A stretch of DNA of 64,000 bases from DATMER01 sp040349255 (lineage in GTDB: Bacteria > Acidobacteriota > Thermoanaerobaculia > Multivoradales > UBA5704). The position numbers and the translations under genes are program-made. This document shows, one piece after another, positions 1 to 19,210 of this stretch (positions are counted from its first letter, which is position 1; the number at the start of each line of letters is the position of its first letter). A model generated the notes under the pieces. It did no database searches. It saw nothing but the letters and a program-made list of their open reading frames with translations, and was not told the DNA's origin. Location: positions 6,013-70,012 of the forward strand of contig JBEQUE010000191.1 in NCBI GenBank assembly GCA_040349255.1. The letters run 5' to 3'.

Positions 1-2187
1 CAGGAAGGAGAGGGTGATCCCCTCCTCCGCCATCCAGGCCAGGAGCCGCTCGGGCTCCAGACGCAGGTCGGCGTCCGGCACATGCAGGCTCGCGCCCGCG
101 GCAAGATACGGCCAGATCTCCCAGACGCTGGCGTCGAAGGCTGGCGAGGCGACCAGGGTGGCCCGGTCCTCCCGCGTGACGCCGTAGGTCCTGAGGTGCC
201 AGCGCACCAGACCGAGCAGGCCGCGGTGCGGGATCTGGACTCCCTTCGGGCGGCCGGTCGAGCCCGAGGTGTAGATGACGTAGGCGAGCCGGTCCGGGTC
301 CGGAGGCAGCGGCCGGACGGGCCCGGCCTGGAACGGACGGTCCAGGTCGAGGACGCGGATCCCTGTCGGGATTGGAGACTCGCCCCGGACCAGGAGCACC
401 GGCATGCCGCTCTCCTGGATGACGAAGGCGAGGCGGTCCTCGGGCCATTCGGGGTCCATCGGCAGGTAGGCTCCGCCGGCCAGGAGGACGGCGAGCGCGC
501 CGGCGACCAGATCGGGCGAGCGCTCGACGCAGAGGCCGACCGGCACGTCCGGCCCCACCCCCAGGCTCCGCAGCTCGCCGGCGAGGCGGGCGGCGCGGTC
601 GAGCAGGGGCTCCGGCGCGTTGGCGAGGACCATGGAGAGAAGGTCGGGGCCGGTCTCCTCCGCGGACGTATCGTTCCATTCGTGGAGGACCTGGTGGCGC
701 TCGGACTCCGGCAGCAGCGGCAGCTCGGAGAGGCGCAGGCCGGGGTCGGCCATCGCGGCGCGCAGCAAGGTCTCCAGGTGGACGACGAGGCGGCGGACCG
801 TGGGGCCGTCGAACAGCTCGGTGCTGTAGGAGAGGTCGCCGACGTAGGCGTCGCCGATCTCCCAGAGGTGCAGCTCGAGGTCGAACTGCGAGGTGGTGAC
901 CTCGAACGGGATGCGGTCGAGCGCGATGCCCGGCAGCTCCATGCTGCCGACCGGCGCGTTCTGCATGGCGCAGACGGCCTGGAAGAGCGGCGTCACCGAG
1001 AGATGCCGCTCGGGCCGCAGCTCCATCACCAGGCGCTCGAAGGGGAGATCCTGGTGCGCGAACGCGCCCAGGGTGGAGCGTCGCGCGCGGGCGAGCAGCT
1101 CCTCGAAAGGAGGATCTCCGCGCAGGTCGCCGCGCATCACCAGGGTGTTGACGAAGAAGCCGATGAGCGGCTCGACCTCGGCGCGGTGGCGGTTGGCGAT
1201 CGGCGAGCCCACGGTCAGGTCGTCCTGGCCGCTCAGCCGGCCCAGGAGCGCCTGGAACGCGGCCAGGAAGACCATGTAGGGCGTGGCCTCGTGCCGGCGC
1301 GCGAAGCGGGCCGCGTCGCGGCTGAAGCCGGGATCGAACGGCACCTGGAAGCGCGTGCCCAGGTAGGTCTGGCTGGCCGGCCGCGGCCGGTCCGTGGGCA
1401 GGTCGAGCGAGGCCGGCGCGCCCGTGAGCGCCTCGCGCCACCAGGCGATCTGCCGCTCCAGCTCCTCGCCCCTCAGCCAGCCGCGCTGCCAGACGGCGAA
1501 GTCCGCGTACTGGATGGGGAGAGACGGCAACAAGGGCGAAGGCCCGTCGGGATCAACCGAGCCTCCGTAGAGCGCGGTGATGTCCCGCACCAGCACGCCC
1601 ATCGACCAGCCGTCCGAGACGATGTGGTGCATGTCGAGCAGCAGCGCGCTCTCCCCGGCTCCGAAGCGCAGGAGGGCGGCGCGCAGGAGCGGCCCGGTCT
1701 CCAGATTGAACGGCCGCTCGACCTCGTCCTGCGCGAGGCGGCGCATCTCCGAGTCGCGCCCTGCTTCGGAGAGGCCGGAGAGATCGACCGCCGGCAGGGT
1801 CCACGGTGCGGGCGGCGATACGATCTGCACCGGCTGGCCGTCGCGCTCGGCGAAGGTGGTGCGCAGGGTGTCGTGGCGGCGGACCAGCTCGCCCAGCACG
1901 CGCTCCAGGTGCGCGGGCGAGAGCGCGCCCGAGATGCGCAGCAGGAGCGGCATGTTGAAGACCGTCACACCCGGCGCGAGGCGGTCGAGGAACCACAGGC
2001 GCTCCTGGGCGAAGGAGGCCGGCACGGGCGCGCCGTCCGGATAGGCCTCCGGCGAGCGGCGCGGGATGCGCTCCGCCACGACCTCGTCGCGCGGTTGCTG
2101 CTCCTTGCGCTTCCGGAGCTGTTCGAACAGGGCCGCCCGCTGCTCGCGGGTGAGACCGGCGAGGCGGTCCTGGGGGGCTTCACTCAT
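1..2187 (-). CDS. NRPS, C-A... (3' end beyond window)
   Basis: This is the last visible protein of the assembly line. It begins MSEAPQDRLAG and runs off the left edge after about 729 residues. A charged N-terminal helix (about 1-35) leads into an LCL-type condensation domain with the full HHIVSDG motif (around residue 195), then an adenylation domain with YTSGSTGRPKG (A3). The visible pocket residues read D-A-W-F, as in Leu-type codes. The A-domain N-terminus is abnormally short: after the C-domain end (LHEWNDTS) the sequence goes almost straight to DRAARLAGELRSLG, so the usual 'TYAEL' segment is absent. Its ATG overlaps the upstream stop in an ATGAGTGA (8-nt overlap), suggesting translational coupling. 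The remaining A, T and possible termination domains lie outside the window. Confidence 0.93.
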   Translation of the reverse strand, partial: MSEAPQDRLAGLTREQRAALFEQLRKRKEQQPRDEVVAERIPRRSPEAYPDGAPVPASFAQERLWFLDRLAPGVTVFNMPLLLRISGALSPAHLERVLGELVRRHDTLRTTFAERDGQPVQIVSPPAPWTLPAVDLSGLSEAGRDSEMRRLAQDEVERPFNLETGPLLRAALLRFGAGESALLLDMHHIVSDGWSMGVLVRDITALYGGSVDPDGPSPLLPSLPIQYADFAVWQRGWLRGEELERQIAWWREALTGAPASLDLPTDRPRPASQTYLGTRFQVPFDPGFSRDAARFARRHEATPYMVFLAAFQALLGRLSGQDDLTVGSPIANRHRAEVEPLIGFFVNTLVMRGDLRGDPPFEELLARARRSTLGAFAHQDLPFERLVMELRPERHLSVTPLFQAVCAMQNAPVGSMELPGIALDRIPFEVTTSQFDLELHLWEIGDAYVGDLSYSTELFDGPTVRRLVVHLETLLRAAMADPGLRLSELPLLPESERHQVLHEWNDTSAEETGPDLLSMVLANAPEPLLDRAARLAGELRSLGVGPDVPVGLCVERSPDLVAGALAVLLAGGAYLPMDPEWPEDRLAFVIQESGMPVLLVRGESPIPTGIRVLDLDRPFQAGPVRPLPPDPDRLAYVIYTSGSTGRPKGVQIPHRGLLGLVRWHLRTYGVTREDRATLVASPAFDASVWEIWPYLAAGASLHVPDADLRLEPERLLAWMAEEGITLSFL

Positions 2188-5100
2188 CGTCCTTCTCCAT
2201 CTCGGCGAGCAGGCTCGCCAGCATCTCGTCGTCGGCCCCGGACAGCTCGCGCTCCATGATCCGGTCCGCCAGGTCCGCGAGGTTGGCGGTCTCGAACACG
2301 AGCTGCAGCGGCACCTCGATGCCGTGCCGCACGCCGAGGAGCGACACGAAGCGGGTGGCGAGCAGCGAATGGCCGCCCAGGTCGAAGAAGTTGTGCAGGA
2401 CCCCGATCTCTTCCCCGGGCCGCTCCAGCACCTCGGCCGCGGCCTCGACGAGGGTCTCCTCCAGCGGCGTCCTCGGCGCCACGCGGCCCGTCGCCGGAGC
2501 CGTGGAAACCTCGAGCGTTGCCAGCGCGCGGCGGTCCACCTTGCCGTTCGGCGTGAGCGGCAGGTCCGCCAGCGGCACGAAGGCGGACGGCACCAGCGCC
2601 TCCGGGAGCCGGGCGCGGAGGCTCTCGCGCAGCTCCTCCGCGGTGGCCGGGCCGACCCAGAACGCCCGCAGGGCCTTGTCGGCGACCACCACCGCGCCGC
2701 GCTCCACGCCGGGCGCGGCCAGGAGCGCGGCCTCGGCCTCGCCGGGCTCGACGCGGAAGCCGCGGATCTTCACCTGGAAGTCCATGCGCCCCTGGAACTC
2801 CAGCGTGCCATTGGCACGCCAGCGCACCCGGTCGCCGGTGCGGTAGAGGCGCTGCCCAGCCTCCCGCGGGATGAAGCGCTCGGCGGTCAGCGCCGGACGC
2901 CCGAGGTAGCCGCGCGCCAAGCCCTCGCCTCCCGTGCACAGCTCGCCCCAGACGCCGACCGGCACCGGCTGGAGCTCGGCGTCGAGCACCTGGACGCGGG
3001 TGTTCGGGAACGGCCGGCCGATCGGCACCGGCTCCTCCACCTCCCCGGGGGCGTCCATGCGGTGCCAGGAGGTGAAGACGGTGTTCTCGGTCGGGCCGTA
3101 GCCGTCGATCAGGACGAGCCCCGGATGGGCCGAGAGCGCGCGCCGGGCGTGGTCGGGTGAGACCACGTCGCCGCCGGTCAGCAGGTGGCGCAGCGGGCGG
3201 AAGGCGTCCGGGTGGCCGTCCACCATCTCGTGGAACAGGCCTGCGGTGAGCCAGACCGCGGTCACGCGATGGCGTTCGATCACCCGCGCCAGCTCGTCGA
3301 GCGAGCCGATCCGGCCCGGGAACAGCACCACCCGGCCGCCGGAGAGGAGCGGCGTCCAGATCTCCAGCGTCGAGGCGTCGAAGGCGAGCGGGCCGTACTG
3401 CAACCAGGCCTGGCCCGGGACCGCGGTCAGAGAGGCGACGCCCGCGGCCAGCCGGACGACGTTGCGGTGGGTGACGGCGACGCCCTTCGGCAGGCCGGTC
3501 GAGCCCGAGGTGTAGAGGACGTGCGCGAGCGCCTCCGGCGGGATATCGGGGAGCGGCCCTTCCTCCTCGCCATCCATCTGGAAGTCAACCGCGCCGGCGT
3601 CGCGCATCATCCATTCCAGGCGCTCGGCCGGGTAGGCGGGGTCGAGCGGCAGGTAGGCGCAGCCGGCCCGCAGGATGCCGAGCAGGTTGGCGATCAGGTC
3701 GAGCGAGCGCTCGGCCGCCACGGCGACGCGCGTCCCGGGCGGAAGTCCTTGCGCGGCGAGCCGGCGGGCGATGCGCCCGGACCGCTCCGCCAGCTCGGCA
3801 TAGGTGAGACGTCCGTCGCCCATCTCCACGGCCACGACGTCCGGCGTGCGCGCCGCCTGCTCCAGGAACAGGCCGTGGATCGTGGTCTCCGGGAAGGGAG
3901 AGGCGGTGTCGTTCCAGTCGAGGAGCTGGCGGACCTCCTCCGGCGTCAGGACCGGCAGCGCCGCCGCGGCCGTGTCCGGCGATTCGAGGGCCGCGGCCAG
4001 CAGCCGCTTCAGGTTGCCGCCGAGGCGCGCGACGGTGGCGGCGTCGAACAGGTCGGCGGCCCACTCCAGGTCGCCGGCGAGCCCCTCGGAGCCCTCGAAC
4101 AGGGTCAGCGTGAGGTCGAACTTGGTCGCCTTGTGCTCGGCCGCGAGCGGCTCCAGGACCAACCCGGGCAGCTCCACCCTCTCCTGGCGGACGTTCTGGA
4201 GCGCCAGCACGGCCTGGAAGACGGGATGGCGCGCGAGGCTCCGCGCCGGCCGCAGCTCCTCGACGAGCCTCTCGAACGGCACGTCCTGGTGCGCGTAGGC
4301 GGCCAGCGCCGCGCTCCTCACCCGGCCGAGGAGGTCGGCGAAGGACGGCCGCTCCTCCAGCCGGACGCGCAGCGGCAGGGAGTTCACGAACAGGCCGATC
4401 AGGCGCTCCAGCTCCGGCCGCTGCCGGTTGGCGATCGGCGTGCCGAGGACCAGGTCGTCCTGGCCGGACCAGCGCGACGCGACCGCGCCGAACGCGGCCA
4501 GCAGCACCATGAACGGCGTGGCCTCGCGCTCGCGGGCGTAGCGCGCCACGGCCCCGGAGAGCCCGGCGCCGAGCTCGAACGGGAGGCTCGACCCGCGGGG
4601 GCTCAGCACCGCCGGCCGCGGCCGGTCCGTGGGCAGGTCGAGGACCGGCGGCGCGCCGTCCAGCTCGCGCCGCCAGAAGGCGATCTGGCGCTCCAGCTCG
4701 CCGCCCTGGAGCCATCCTCTCTGCCAGGCCGCGAACTCCGGGTAGCGCAGCGGCAGGTCCGGCAGCGGGCGGCCCCGGTAGAGCTCCGCCACCTCCGCGA
4801 TCAGAACGTTCATGGCCCAGAGGTCGGCCGCGATGTGGTGGATGCAGAGCTGGAGGGCGTGCTCCCGCGGCGCCAGCCGGAGCAGGCGGGTGCGCAGCAC
4901 CGGGCCGCGGGCGAGGTCGAACGGCGCGAGCGCGTCCTCCAGGCCGAGCCGCTCCACCTCGGCGTCCCGCAGGGGATCGGGAAGGCCGGAGAGGTCGGCT
5001 ATCGGAAGCGCCCGGGGCGCGGGCAGAGAGACCCTCTGCACCGGCCCGAAAGGGCCGCCGTGGAACGTGGCGCGCAGGGTCTCGTGGCGCCGGACCACGC

Positions 5101-8100
5101 CGTCGAAGGCGCGCTCCAGGGCCGCTTCGTCGAGGTCGCCGGACAGGCGGATCGCGAGCGGCATGTTGTAGGCCGGGCTCGCCGGGTCGAGCCTCTGGAG
5201 GAACCAGAGCCTCTCCTGGGCGAAGGAGACCGGCAGGTCGTCGCCGGAGACCCGCGGGATCGGACCGCGGTCTTCCGCATCGAGGCCACCGGCCCGGCCG
5301 TCCACGGCCGCGGCCTGGGCGGCGAGGGTCGGCGTCTCGAACACGAAGCTCACCGGCAGCTCGACGCCGAACGCGTCGCGGATGCGGGTCACGAGCTGGG
5401 TGGCGAGCAGGGAGTGGCCGCCGAGGTCGAAGAAGTTGTCGAAGACGCCGACCTCCTCCATCTCCAGCACCCGCGTCCAAAGGGCGGCGAGCCGTTCCTC
5501 CACCGCCGTGCGCGGAGCCACCCGATCTTCGGTCCGCCGGACAGCGTCCACGGCGAACGCGGCAAGCTCGGCGAGACTGCGGCGGTCCACCTTGCCGTTG
5601 GGAGTGAGCGGCAGGTCCGGCAGGGCGACGAAGGCAGACGGCACCATGGCCTCGGGCAGCCGGGCGCGGAGGCGCGCGCGCAGCTCGTCCTCTCCGGCCT
5701 CTCCCACCCAGAAGGCGCGCAGGCTCCTCCCTCCCCCGTTCCCGACGGCCACGACCGCGGCCCGCCGCACGCCGGGGCAGGCCAGCAGCTCGGCCTCGAC
5801 CTCGGCCGGCTCGACGCGGACGCCGCGGATCTTGACCTGGGCGTCGCGGCGGCCGAGGAATTCGAGGACGCCGTCGCCCCGCCGGCGCACGAGGTCGCCG
5901 GTCCGGTACAGGCGCCCGCCCGAGGGGCCATATGGATCGGGCACGAAGCGCTCGGCGGTCAGGTCCGGCCGGCCCAGGTAGCCCCGCGCCACGCCTTCGC
6001 CGCCCGCGTACAGCTCGCCCCGGACGCCGGCCGGCACCGGCCGCAGGTCGTCGTCGAGCACGCAGGCCCGCGTGTTCGCGATGGGCCGGCCGATCGGCAC
6101 CGAGTCGCCGGAGGGCGGCGCGGTCATGCGGTGGCAGGTGGTGAAGGTGGTGTTCTCGGTGGGGCCGTAGCCGTCGATCAGGACGAGGCCCGGGTTGGCC
6201 TCCAGGGCGCGGCGGGCGTGGTCCACGGAGACCACGTCGCCGCCGGCCAGGAGCTGGCGCAGCGGCCGGAGACCCTCGACGCGGCCGTCCACCACCTCGT
6301 GGAACAGGCCCGCGGTGAGCCACGCCGAGGTCACGCCGCGGCTCTCGATCACCCGCGCCAGCTCGTCCGGCGAGCCCAGGCGGCCCGGGAAGAGCACCAG
6401 CCGGCCGCCGTGGAGCAGCGGCGCCCAGATCTCCAGCGTCGAGAGGTCGAACGCCACCGGCGAGAGCTGGAGCCAGACCTCGTCCGGTCCGAGGCCGGCG
6501 CAGTCGGCGTTCCACAGCAGCCGGACCACGTTGCGGTGGGTGACCGCGACGCCCTTGGGCGTGCCGGTCGAGCCCGAGGTGTACATCACGTAGGCGAGCG
6601 CGCCGGACGGGACCTCCGGCAGCGTCCCATCCGGCTCCTCCCCAACGGGCTCGATCCACCTCGCGCCCGCGTCGCGCGCCATCCACTCCCGGCGCTCGGC
6701 CGGGTGGCTGGGATCGAGCGGCAGGTAGGCGCCGCCCGCCTGGAGGATGCCGAGGAGGGCCGCGACCAGGTCCGGCGAGCGCTCGGCGAGCACCGCGACC
6801 GGCTCCTCGGGCCGCAGCCCCTGGCGCAGGAGGCCGAGGGCGATCCGCGTCGCGCGCCCGAGCAGCCCGGCGTAGGTGAGCCGCTCCTCCCCCATCTCCA
6901 CGGCCACGGCGTCCGGCGTGAGCGCCGCCTGCCGCGCGAACAGGCCGTGGATCGTGGCGTCCGCGGGCAGGGGGGCCTCGGTGTCGTTCCACTCGAACAC
7001 GGCCTGGTGGCGCTCGGCCTCGGAGAGGAGGGGCAGGCCGGCCGGCGGCCTCGCGGGGTCGGCGGCGAGGCCCGCGAGCAGCCGTTCCAGGTGGGAGAGG
7101 ATGCGCCGCGCCGTAGCGGGCTCGAACCGGCGGTCCGCGACCAGCCGGAAGGTCAGCTCCTCCTGCGCCGCGACGATCAGGGTGAGGGCGTAGTTGGTGC
7201 GCTCGTCGAGCGCGGCGTGGGTCACCCGCAGGTCGCCCAGCCCCTCGGAGGCCGCGGGCGAGATCGGGTAGTTCTCGAAGACGACCAGGCTCTCGAAGAG
7301 CGGCTCGCCCGGGCCGAGCTTCGCGAGCGACTGAATGCGCGGCAGTGGCGTCCACTGGTGCTGGGCGAGGCCGAGCTGCGCCTCCTGGATGCGGGCCAGC
7401 CAATCCGAGGAGATCGAGGCCGGCCCGTCCTCCTCCGGGCCTGGAATCCCGATCCGCACCGGCAGCGTGTTGATGAACAGCCCGATCATGGACTCGACGC
7501 CGGGCAGCTCGGCCGGGCGCCCCGACACCACGGCGCCGAACACCACGTCCGGCGCCTGCGCGTAGCGCGACAGGAGCAGCGCCCAGGCGCCCTGGACCAG
7601 GGTGTTGACCGTGACCTGGAGCCGCTGCGCGAGCGCGCCGAACGGAGCGACGGGCAGGGAGACCGAAACCAGGGAAGGATCTCCCCCCGCCGAGCCACTC
7701 GAGCGGTGATCGAACGGCAGCGGGGTCGGTTCCTTGAAGCCCTGGAGCCGCTCGCGCCAGAAGGCCTCCGCCTCGGCCCGGTCGCGCCCGGCGAGCCACG
7801 CGATGTAGTCGCGGTACGGCCGCGGCGGCGGCGGCAGGGGGCGGCCCCGGTAGAGCGCGAACACCTCGGAGAGGAGGATCGACAGGCACCAGCCGTCGAA
7901 GATCAGGTGGTGGGAGCTCCACGCCAGCCGCCAGGCGTCCTCCCCGGTCCGCGCCAGCGCGACGCGCATCAGCGGCGCCTGTTCGAGGTCGAAGCCGCGC
8001 TCGCGATCGGCGGCGAGCAGCTCCTCCCACGACTCGGACGACGCGCCCGGCTCCGCCATCGTCCAGGGCAGCTCCACGCGCTTGCGGACGAGCTGCAGGG

Positions 8101-11100
8101 GCCGCTCCACCCGGCGCCAGAGGAAGGCGGTGCGCAGCGCGGGGTGGCGGTCGAGCACGCGCTGCCAGGCGTCGGCGAAGCGCTCGACGTCGAGCGGGCC
8201 CTCCAGCCCGGCGACGAACTGCTGGAAGTAGGGATCCTCGCCGGAGGTGTGCGCGCTGTGGAACAGGATGCCTTCCTGGAGCGGCGCGAGCGCATAGAGA
8301 TCCTCGACGTTGCGGTCCGCGCCGAGCAGGCGGTCGAGCGCCGCCTGGTCCGCGCGGGCCAGCGGGAAATCCGACGGTGAGTAGCCGCCAGCTTCCGGAG
8401 ACAGGCAATGAGCGACGAGCGTCTCCACCTCGGCCAGGAAGGCGCGCGCCAGTTGCCCGGAGGCGCAGACCACGCGCAGGCGGCCGTCCACCACCATGCA
8501 GTCCACGGCGAGGCGCGGCCGGTCGCTCACGGCTTCGTCCTGGGCGCCGCCCGGCGCCTCGGGTGCGAAGCCGAACAGGCCGTCCTCCCGCGCCGACGCG
8601 TCGAGCTGGCCGAGGTAGTTGAAGGAGATCCGGGGCTCCGGCAGGGCGGCGAGGAGCCCCGAGGTCTCCGGGTTCACATGGCGCAGGAGCCCGTAGCCCA
8701 GGCCGCGTCGCGGGACGGCCCGGAGGGTCTCCTTCACCGCCAGGATCGATTCGCGCGGTCCGGCGCCGGGAGGAAGCGGGAGCGCCACCGGGAAGGTGGT
8801 CGTGAACCAGCCGACCGTGCGCGAGAGGTCTACGCCCGGGAAGATCTCCTCGCGGCCGTGCCCTTCGAGGTCCACCAGGAGCGTGCCCTCGCCCAGGGCG
8901 CGGGCGAGCGCCGCCAGCAGCAGGTCGTTGACCTGGGTGCGGTAGGCCTCCGGGGCCTCCTGGAGAAGGGCGCGGGTCGCCTCGGCGCTCAGCTCGGCCG
9001 GAGCGCCTTCGGGCCCGGCCGGAGGAAGGGACGGCAAGGGCTGCAGGGACTGCAGGGACAGCCAGTAGGGCAGCTCGTCGGCGACCTCGGAGGCGAAGGC
9101 GGTGAGGCGCTCGGCCCAGCGCTTCCAGGAAGTGGTCTTCGGCGGCAGCTCCTCGCCGCGGTAGGCCGCCGCGAGGTCCTCCAGCAGCACGCGCCAGGAG
9201 ACGCCGTCCACGATCAGGTGGTGGGAGGTCAGGAGCAGGCGGTCGCCTTCCGGGCGGCGGAAGAGGGCGGCGGTGAAGAGCGGACCCTGGGCGAGATCGA
9301 GGCCGTGCTGGAGCTGTTCCGAGAGGGCGTCGAGGTCCCCGTTCTCGATCTCGATCAGGGGGATGGAGGTGTCGGGAGTGTAGACCTGGCGCGGCTCCCC
9401 GCCGGACGGGAACCGCAGGCGCAGGGCGTCGTGGTGCTCCGCGAGGCGCTTCAGGGCGGCGGCGAGGCGGCCGGTATCGAGAGGCTCGAGGGGGGCGAGC
9501 ATCACGGAGAGATTGAACCGCGAAGGCTCGCGGCGCTCCTCCTCGAAGAACCGGCGCTGGACGGGGGTGAGCGGCGCCTCGCCTTCGACCGGACCCTCGT
9601 CGAGAGCGGACGGCTCGGCGCTTTCGGCCACCGCCGCCAGGCCCGCGATCGTCTGGTTGTCGAAGAACTGCCGGGTGGTGACCAGGAGCCCGGCCCGGCG
9701 CGCCCGCGCCACGACCTGGATGCTCAGGATCGAGTCGCCGCCGAGCTGAAAGAAGTTGTCGTGGATGCCTACCCGTTCCAGGCCGAGCAGCTCGCGCCAG
9801 ATCGCGGCCAGCCGCTCCTCCCGGTCGTCGCGCGGCAGGTCCGTGCCGGCCCGGGCCTCCCGCACCGCCTCGGGCGCGGGCAGGGCGCGGCGGTCCGCCT
9901 TGCCGTGCGCGGTGACCGGCATCGATTCGAGCGCCACGAAGAGCGACGGCACCAGGGCCTCGGGCAGGCGCTCGCGGAGGAAGCCACGCAGCGCCTCCGG
10001 GTCGGCCGCTCCCACCACGTAGGCCACGAGCTGCTTGTCGCCGCCAGCGGGGTGCGCGACGACCGCCGCGTCCCGCACGTCGGGATGGGCGCAGAGCGCG
10101 GCCTCGATCTCCCCGGGCTCGATCCGGATGCCGCGGATCTTCACCTGGGAATCGATGCGGCCGAGGAACTCCAGCTCGCCACCCTCTCCCGGCACCTGGC
10201 GCACGAGGTCGCCGGTGCGGTAGAAGCGGCGGCCGTCCAGGAGGACGAAGCGCTCCGCGGTCAGCTCCTCGCGCCGGAAGTAGCCGCGGGCCACGCCGGG
10301 GCCGCCGATCCACAGCTCGCCCGGGACGCCGAGCGGCACGGGCCGGCCGCCGGGGTCCATCACCCGCGCCTCGACGTTGGCGAGCGGCCGGCCGATCAGC
10401 GAGCGCTCCGGCCGGCGCGCGCGGTCCAGCCGGTGCCCCGTGCAGATGATCGTGCTCTCGGTGGGGCCGTAGAACACCCACAGGTCCGTCGCCGGGAAGG
10501 TCTCGAGCATCGCCTCCAGCAGGTCCGGAGGCGCGAGGTCGCCGCCCGAGGTGAGCGTCCGCAGCCCGGCGAACCGCCGCCCTCCGCTCTCCTGCACCAC
10601 CCGGCGCAGCAGGGCCGGCAGCGTGAAGACCCGCGTCGAGCGCTCCAGGATCGAGAGGAAGCCTTCGGGGTCCAGCACCTCCTCGGTGTCCACGATCTCG
10701 CAGGCGCCGCCGGCCGCGAGCGGCAGCGCGATCTCCAGGAGAGAGACGTCGAAGGTGTAGCGCGACAGGTGCGGGATCCGGTCGCCCGGGCCGACGCCGA
10801 GGTCCAGGATGCACCCGACCATCGCGGCCACGCTGCGGTGCTCGACCATCACCGCCTTGGGCCGGCCCGTCGTGCCCGAGGTGTAGATGAGATACGCGAG
10901 GCGGTCCGGGTCCTGAGGAGGCAGGAACCGCGGAGTGGGAGGGATTGGATCGCCGAGGCCGAGGCCCGGGTGCAACACCATCGCCACCTCCGCGTCCTCC
11001 AGCACCAGCTCACGCCGCTCGGCCGGCCACTCGGGATCGAGCGGCACGTAGGCGGCGCCGGCCTTCCAGCAGCCGAGGATGGCGACCGGGATGTCCGGGG

Positions 11101-12804
11101 TCCGCCCGAGGAGGAGCGCCACGCGCGCGCCCGTCTCCACGCCGTCGGCGAGGAGACGCCAGGCCAGCTCGTCCGAGCGCCGGTCGAGCTCGCCATAGGT
11201 GAGCGTCCCGCCGCGGAAGATCACCGCGGTCGCGTCCGGCGCCCGTTGCGCCTCGACCGTGAAGCGCTCCAGGAGCGTCAGCGCCGGCAGCGGGGCGGCC
11301 GTGTCGCTCCACTCGACCAGCGCCTGCTGGGCCTGGGCCTCGGAGAGGACCGGCAGCTCCGACAGGCGCAGGTCCGGATCGGCCGCGGCGCGGCCGGCCA
11401 GGAGGAAGAGCAGCCCGGACAGGCGCTCGGCCGTGGTGGCGTCGAACAGGTCGGCGTCGTACTCCAGCGAGCCGGAGAGGCCGTCGGGATAGTCGAAGAG
11501 GGTCAGGAAGAGGTCGTAGCGCGCGATGCCGTCGTGGGCGTCCACGGGCTCGAACGTCACGCCGGCCAGCTCGATCTGGGAGTACTGGCCGTCGAGCACC
11601 TGCACGAGGTCCTGGATCACCGGCTGGCGGCTCGGGTCGCGCTCCGGCGCCAGGGCCTCGACCAGCCGGCCGAACGGCAGGTCCTGGTGGGCGAGCGCGC
11701 CGAGCGCCGACTGGCGGACGCGGGCCAGCAGCTCGCGGAACGTGGGATCGCCGGAGGCGTCGATCGGGAAGGGCACCTGGGTGAGGAAGCAGCCGAGCAC
11801 GGGCCCCAGCTCGGGCCGGTTGCGGTTCGCGTTGTTGGCGCCCAGGATGAGCTTCTCCTGGCCGGAGAGGCGGCGGAACAGGGCCGCCATGAGCGCGAGC
11901 ACGGTCATGAAGAGCGTGGCCCCCTCGCGCCGACCGAGACTGCGCATCGATTCCGACAGCTCGCGCGAGGCCCTCACCATCCGCTGGCCGCCGCGCATCC
12001 GCGCCACGGGCGGCCGCGGCCGGTCGGTGGGCAGCTCCAGGGCGAGCGGGAACCCGGCGAGCTGCTCGCGCCACCAGGCGATCAGGCCGTCGAGCACCTC
12101 GCCCTGGAGCCACTCCTTCTGCCAGGCCGCGAAGTCCGGATACTGGACCGGAGGCTCCGGCAGAGCGACCGGCCGGCCCGAGGCGAACGCGTCGTAGAGC
12201 ACCGCCAGCTCGCCGAACGCGATCTGGAACGAGATCCAGTCGGTGACCAGGTGATGGACCGTCAGCAGGCAGACGTGGTCCCGCGGTCCGAGCCGGGCGA
12301 GGCCGGAGCGGACGAGCGGCCCGCGCTCGAGGTCGAACGGCGCCGCCGTGGCCTCGGCCAGGAGGCGCAGCATCTCGGGCTCGCGCCGCGCCTCGGGCAG
12401 GCCGGAGAGATCGAGGACCGTCAGGGTCTGGCGCCGCGCCGGTCCGACGCGCTGCACGGGTCCGCTGTCCAGGGTCTGCACGGTCGTGCGCCACGCGGCG
12501 TGGCGGCGGACGATCTCGTCGAGCCCCGCGGCCATGGCGGGCACGGACAGGGGCCCGCGCATCCGGGTGGCGGCCGTGATGTTGAGGCCGGCGCTCCCCG
12601 GGTAGAGCTGCTCCATGAACCAGAAGCGCTCCTGGTCGAGCGACAGCGGCCAGTCGCCCTCCGCGGTGGGGCCGGTGATCCGCCGGACCGGCGGCGGCTG
12701 GGGCGGGCGTGCCACAATCCCGGCGGCATGGCGCTGCTTCTCGCGCAGCGTCTCGAACAGCGCCCGCTGCTCCGGCGAGAGCGCGGCGAGGCGGTCGGTC
12801 AGGC

Positions 12805-12808
<4 letters not shown>
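2180..12808 (-). CDS. NRPS, three modules: C-A-T-E-C-A-T-C-A-T
   Basis: This 3542-residue peptide synthetase starts at MSLTDRLAALSPEQ; its ATG overlaps the previous TGA (ATGA). The order with landmark residues is: C1 (HHLVTDW, about 188), A1 (TSGTTG, about 643), T1 (LGGDSI, about 1023), epimerization domain (HHLIVDG about 1199, then EGHGRE and NYLGQ), C2 of DCL type (HHLIFDG, about 1635), A2 (about 2078), T2 (GGHSL, about 2463), C3 (HHIAADL, about 2660), A3 (about 3098) and T3 (about 3477). Hand-derived ten-residue codes are A1 D-V-L-T-T-G-F-I-I-K (no match I know), A2 D-L-L-W-L-G-G-T-F-K and A3 D-A-L-W-L-G-G-V-F-K (both Val-like). GGDSI before E, and a DCL-type C after it, agree with a D-configured residue in module 1. 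C1 carries Trp where the motif normally has Gly. Confidence 0.96.
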
Positions 12809-19059
<6,251 letters not shown>

Positions 19060-19068
19060 CGGTCACAT

Positions 19069-19073
19069 CTCCT
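19069..19073 (-). promoter_or_regulatory. Shine-Dalgarno site supporting a TTG start
   Basis: AGGAG on the minus strand, 9 nt before the TTG at 19059. The only nearby ATG (19068) is followed directly by a stop, and the GTG at 19066 is in the wrong frame, so this site fixes the TTG as the NRPS start. Confidence 0.65.
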
Positions 19074-19181
19074 GCAACAGGCCCGGGTTTCCCCAGGCGG
19101 GTCGTTCATTGTACGGCACGCGGCAAGGAACAGCGATCCGCGCAGATACTCATATTCGGACCGATCAGATCGCAATCCGGG

Positions 19182-19210
19182 AATCTACAACAGCAATCAT
19201 AGATTGACAA
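19182..19210 (-). promoter_or_regulatory. candidate sigma-70-type promoter for downstream NRPS genes
   Basis: On the minus strand TTGTCA (19210-19205) and TAGATT (19187-19182) are separated by exactly 17 nt, matching the -35/-10 consensus at 5/6 and 4/6 positions. The site lies in an AT-enriched patch about 120 bp before the TTG start of the two-module NRPS. If real, it gives the downstream NRPS genes their own transcription start, separate from the FAAL-led operon. This is consensus matching only. Confidence 0.4.
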
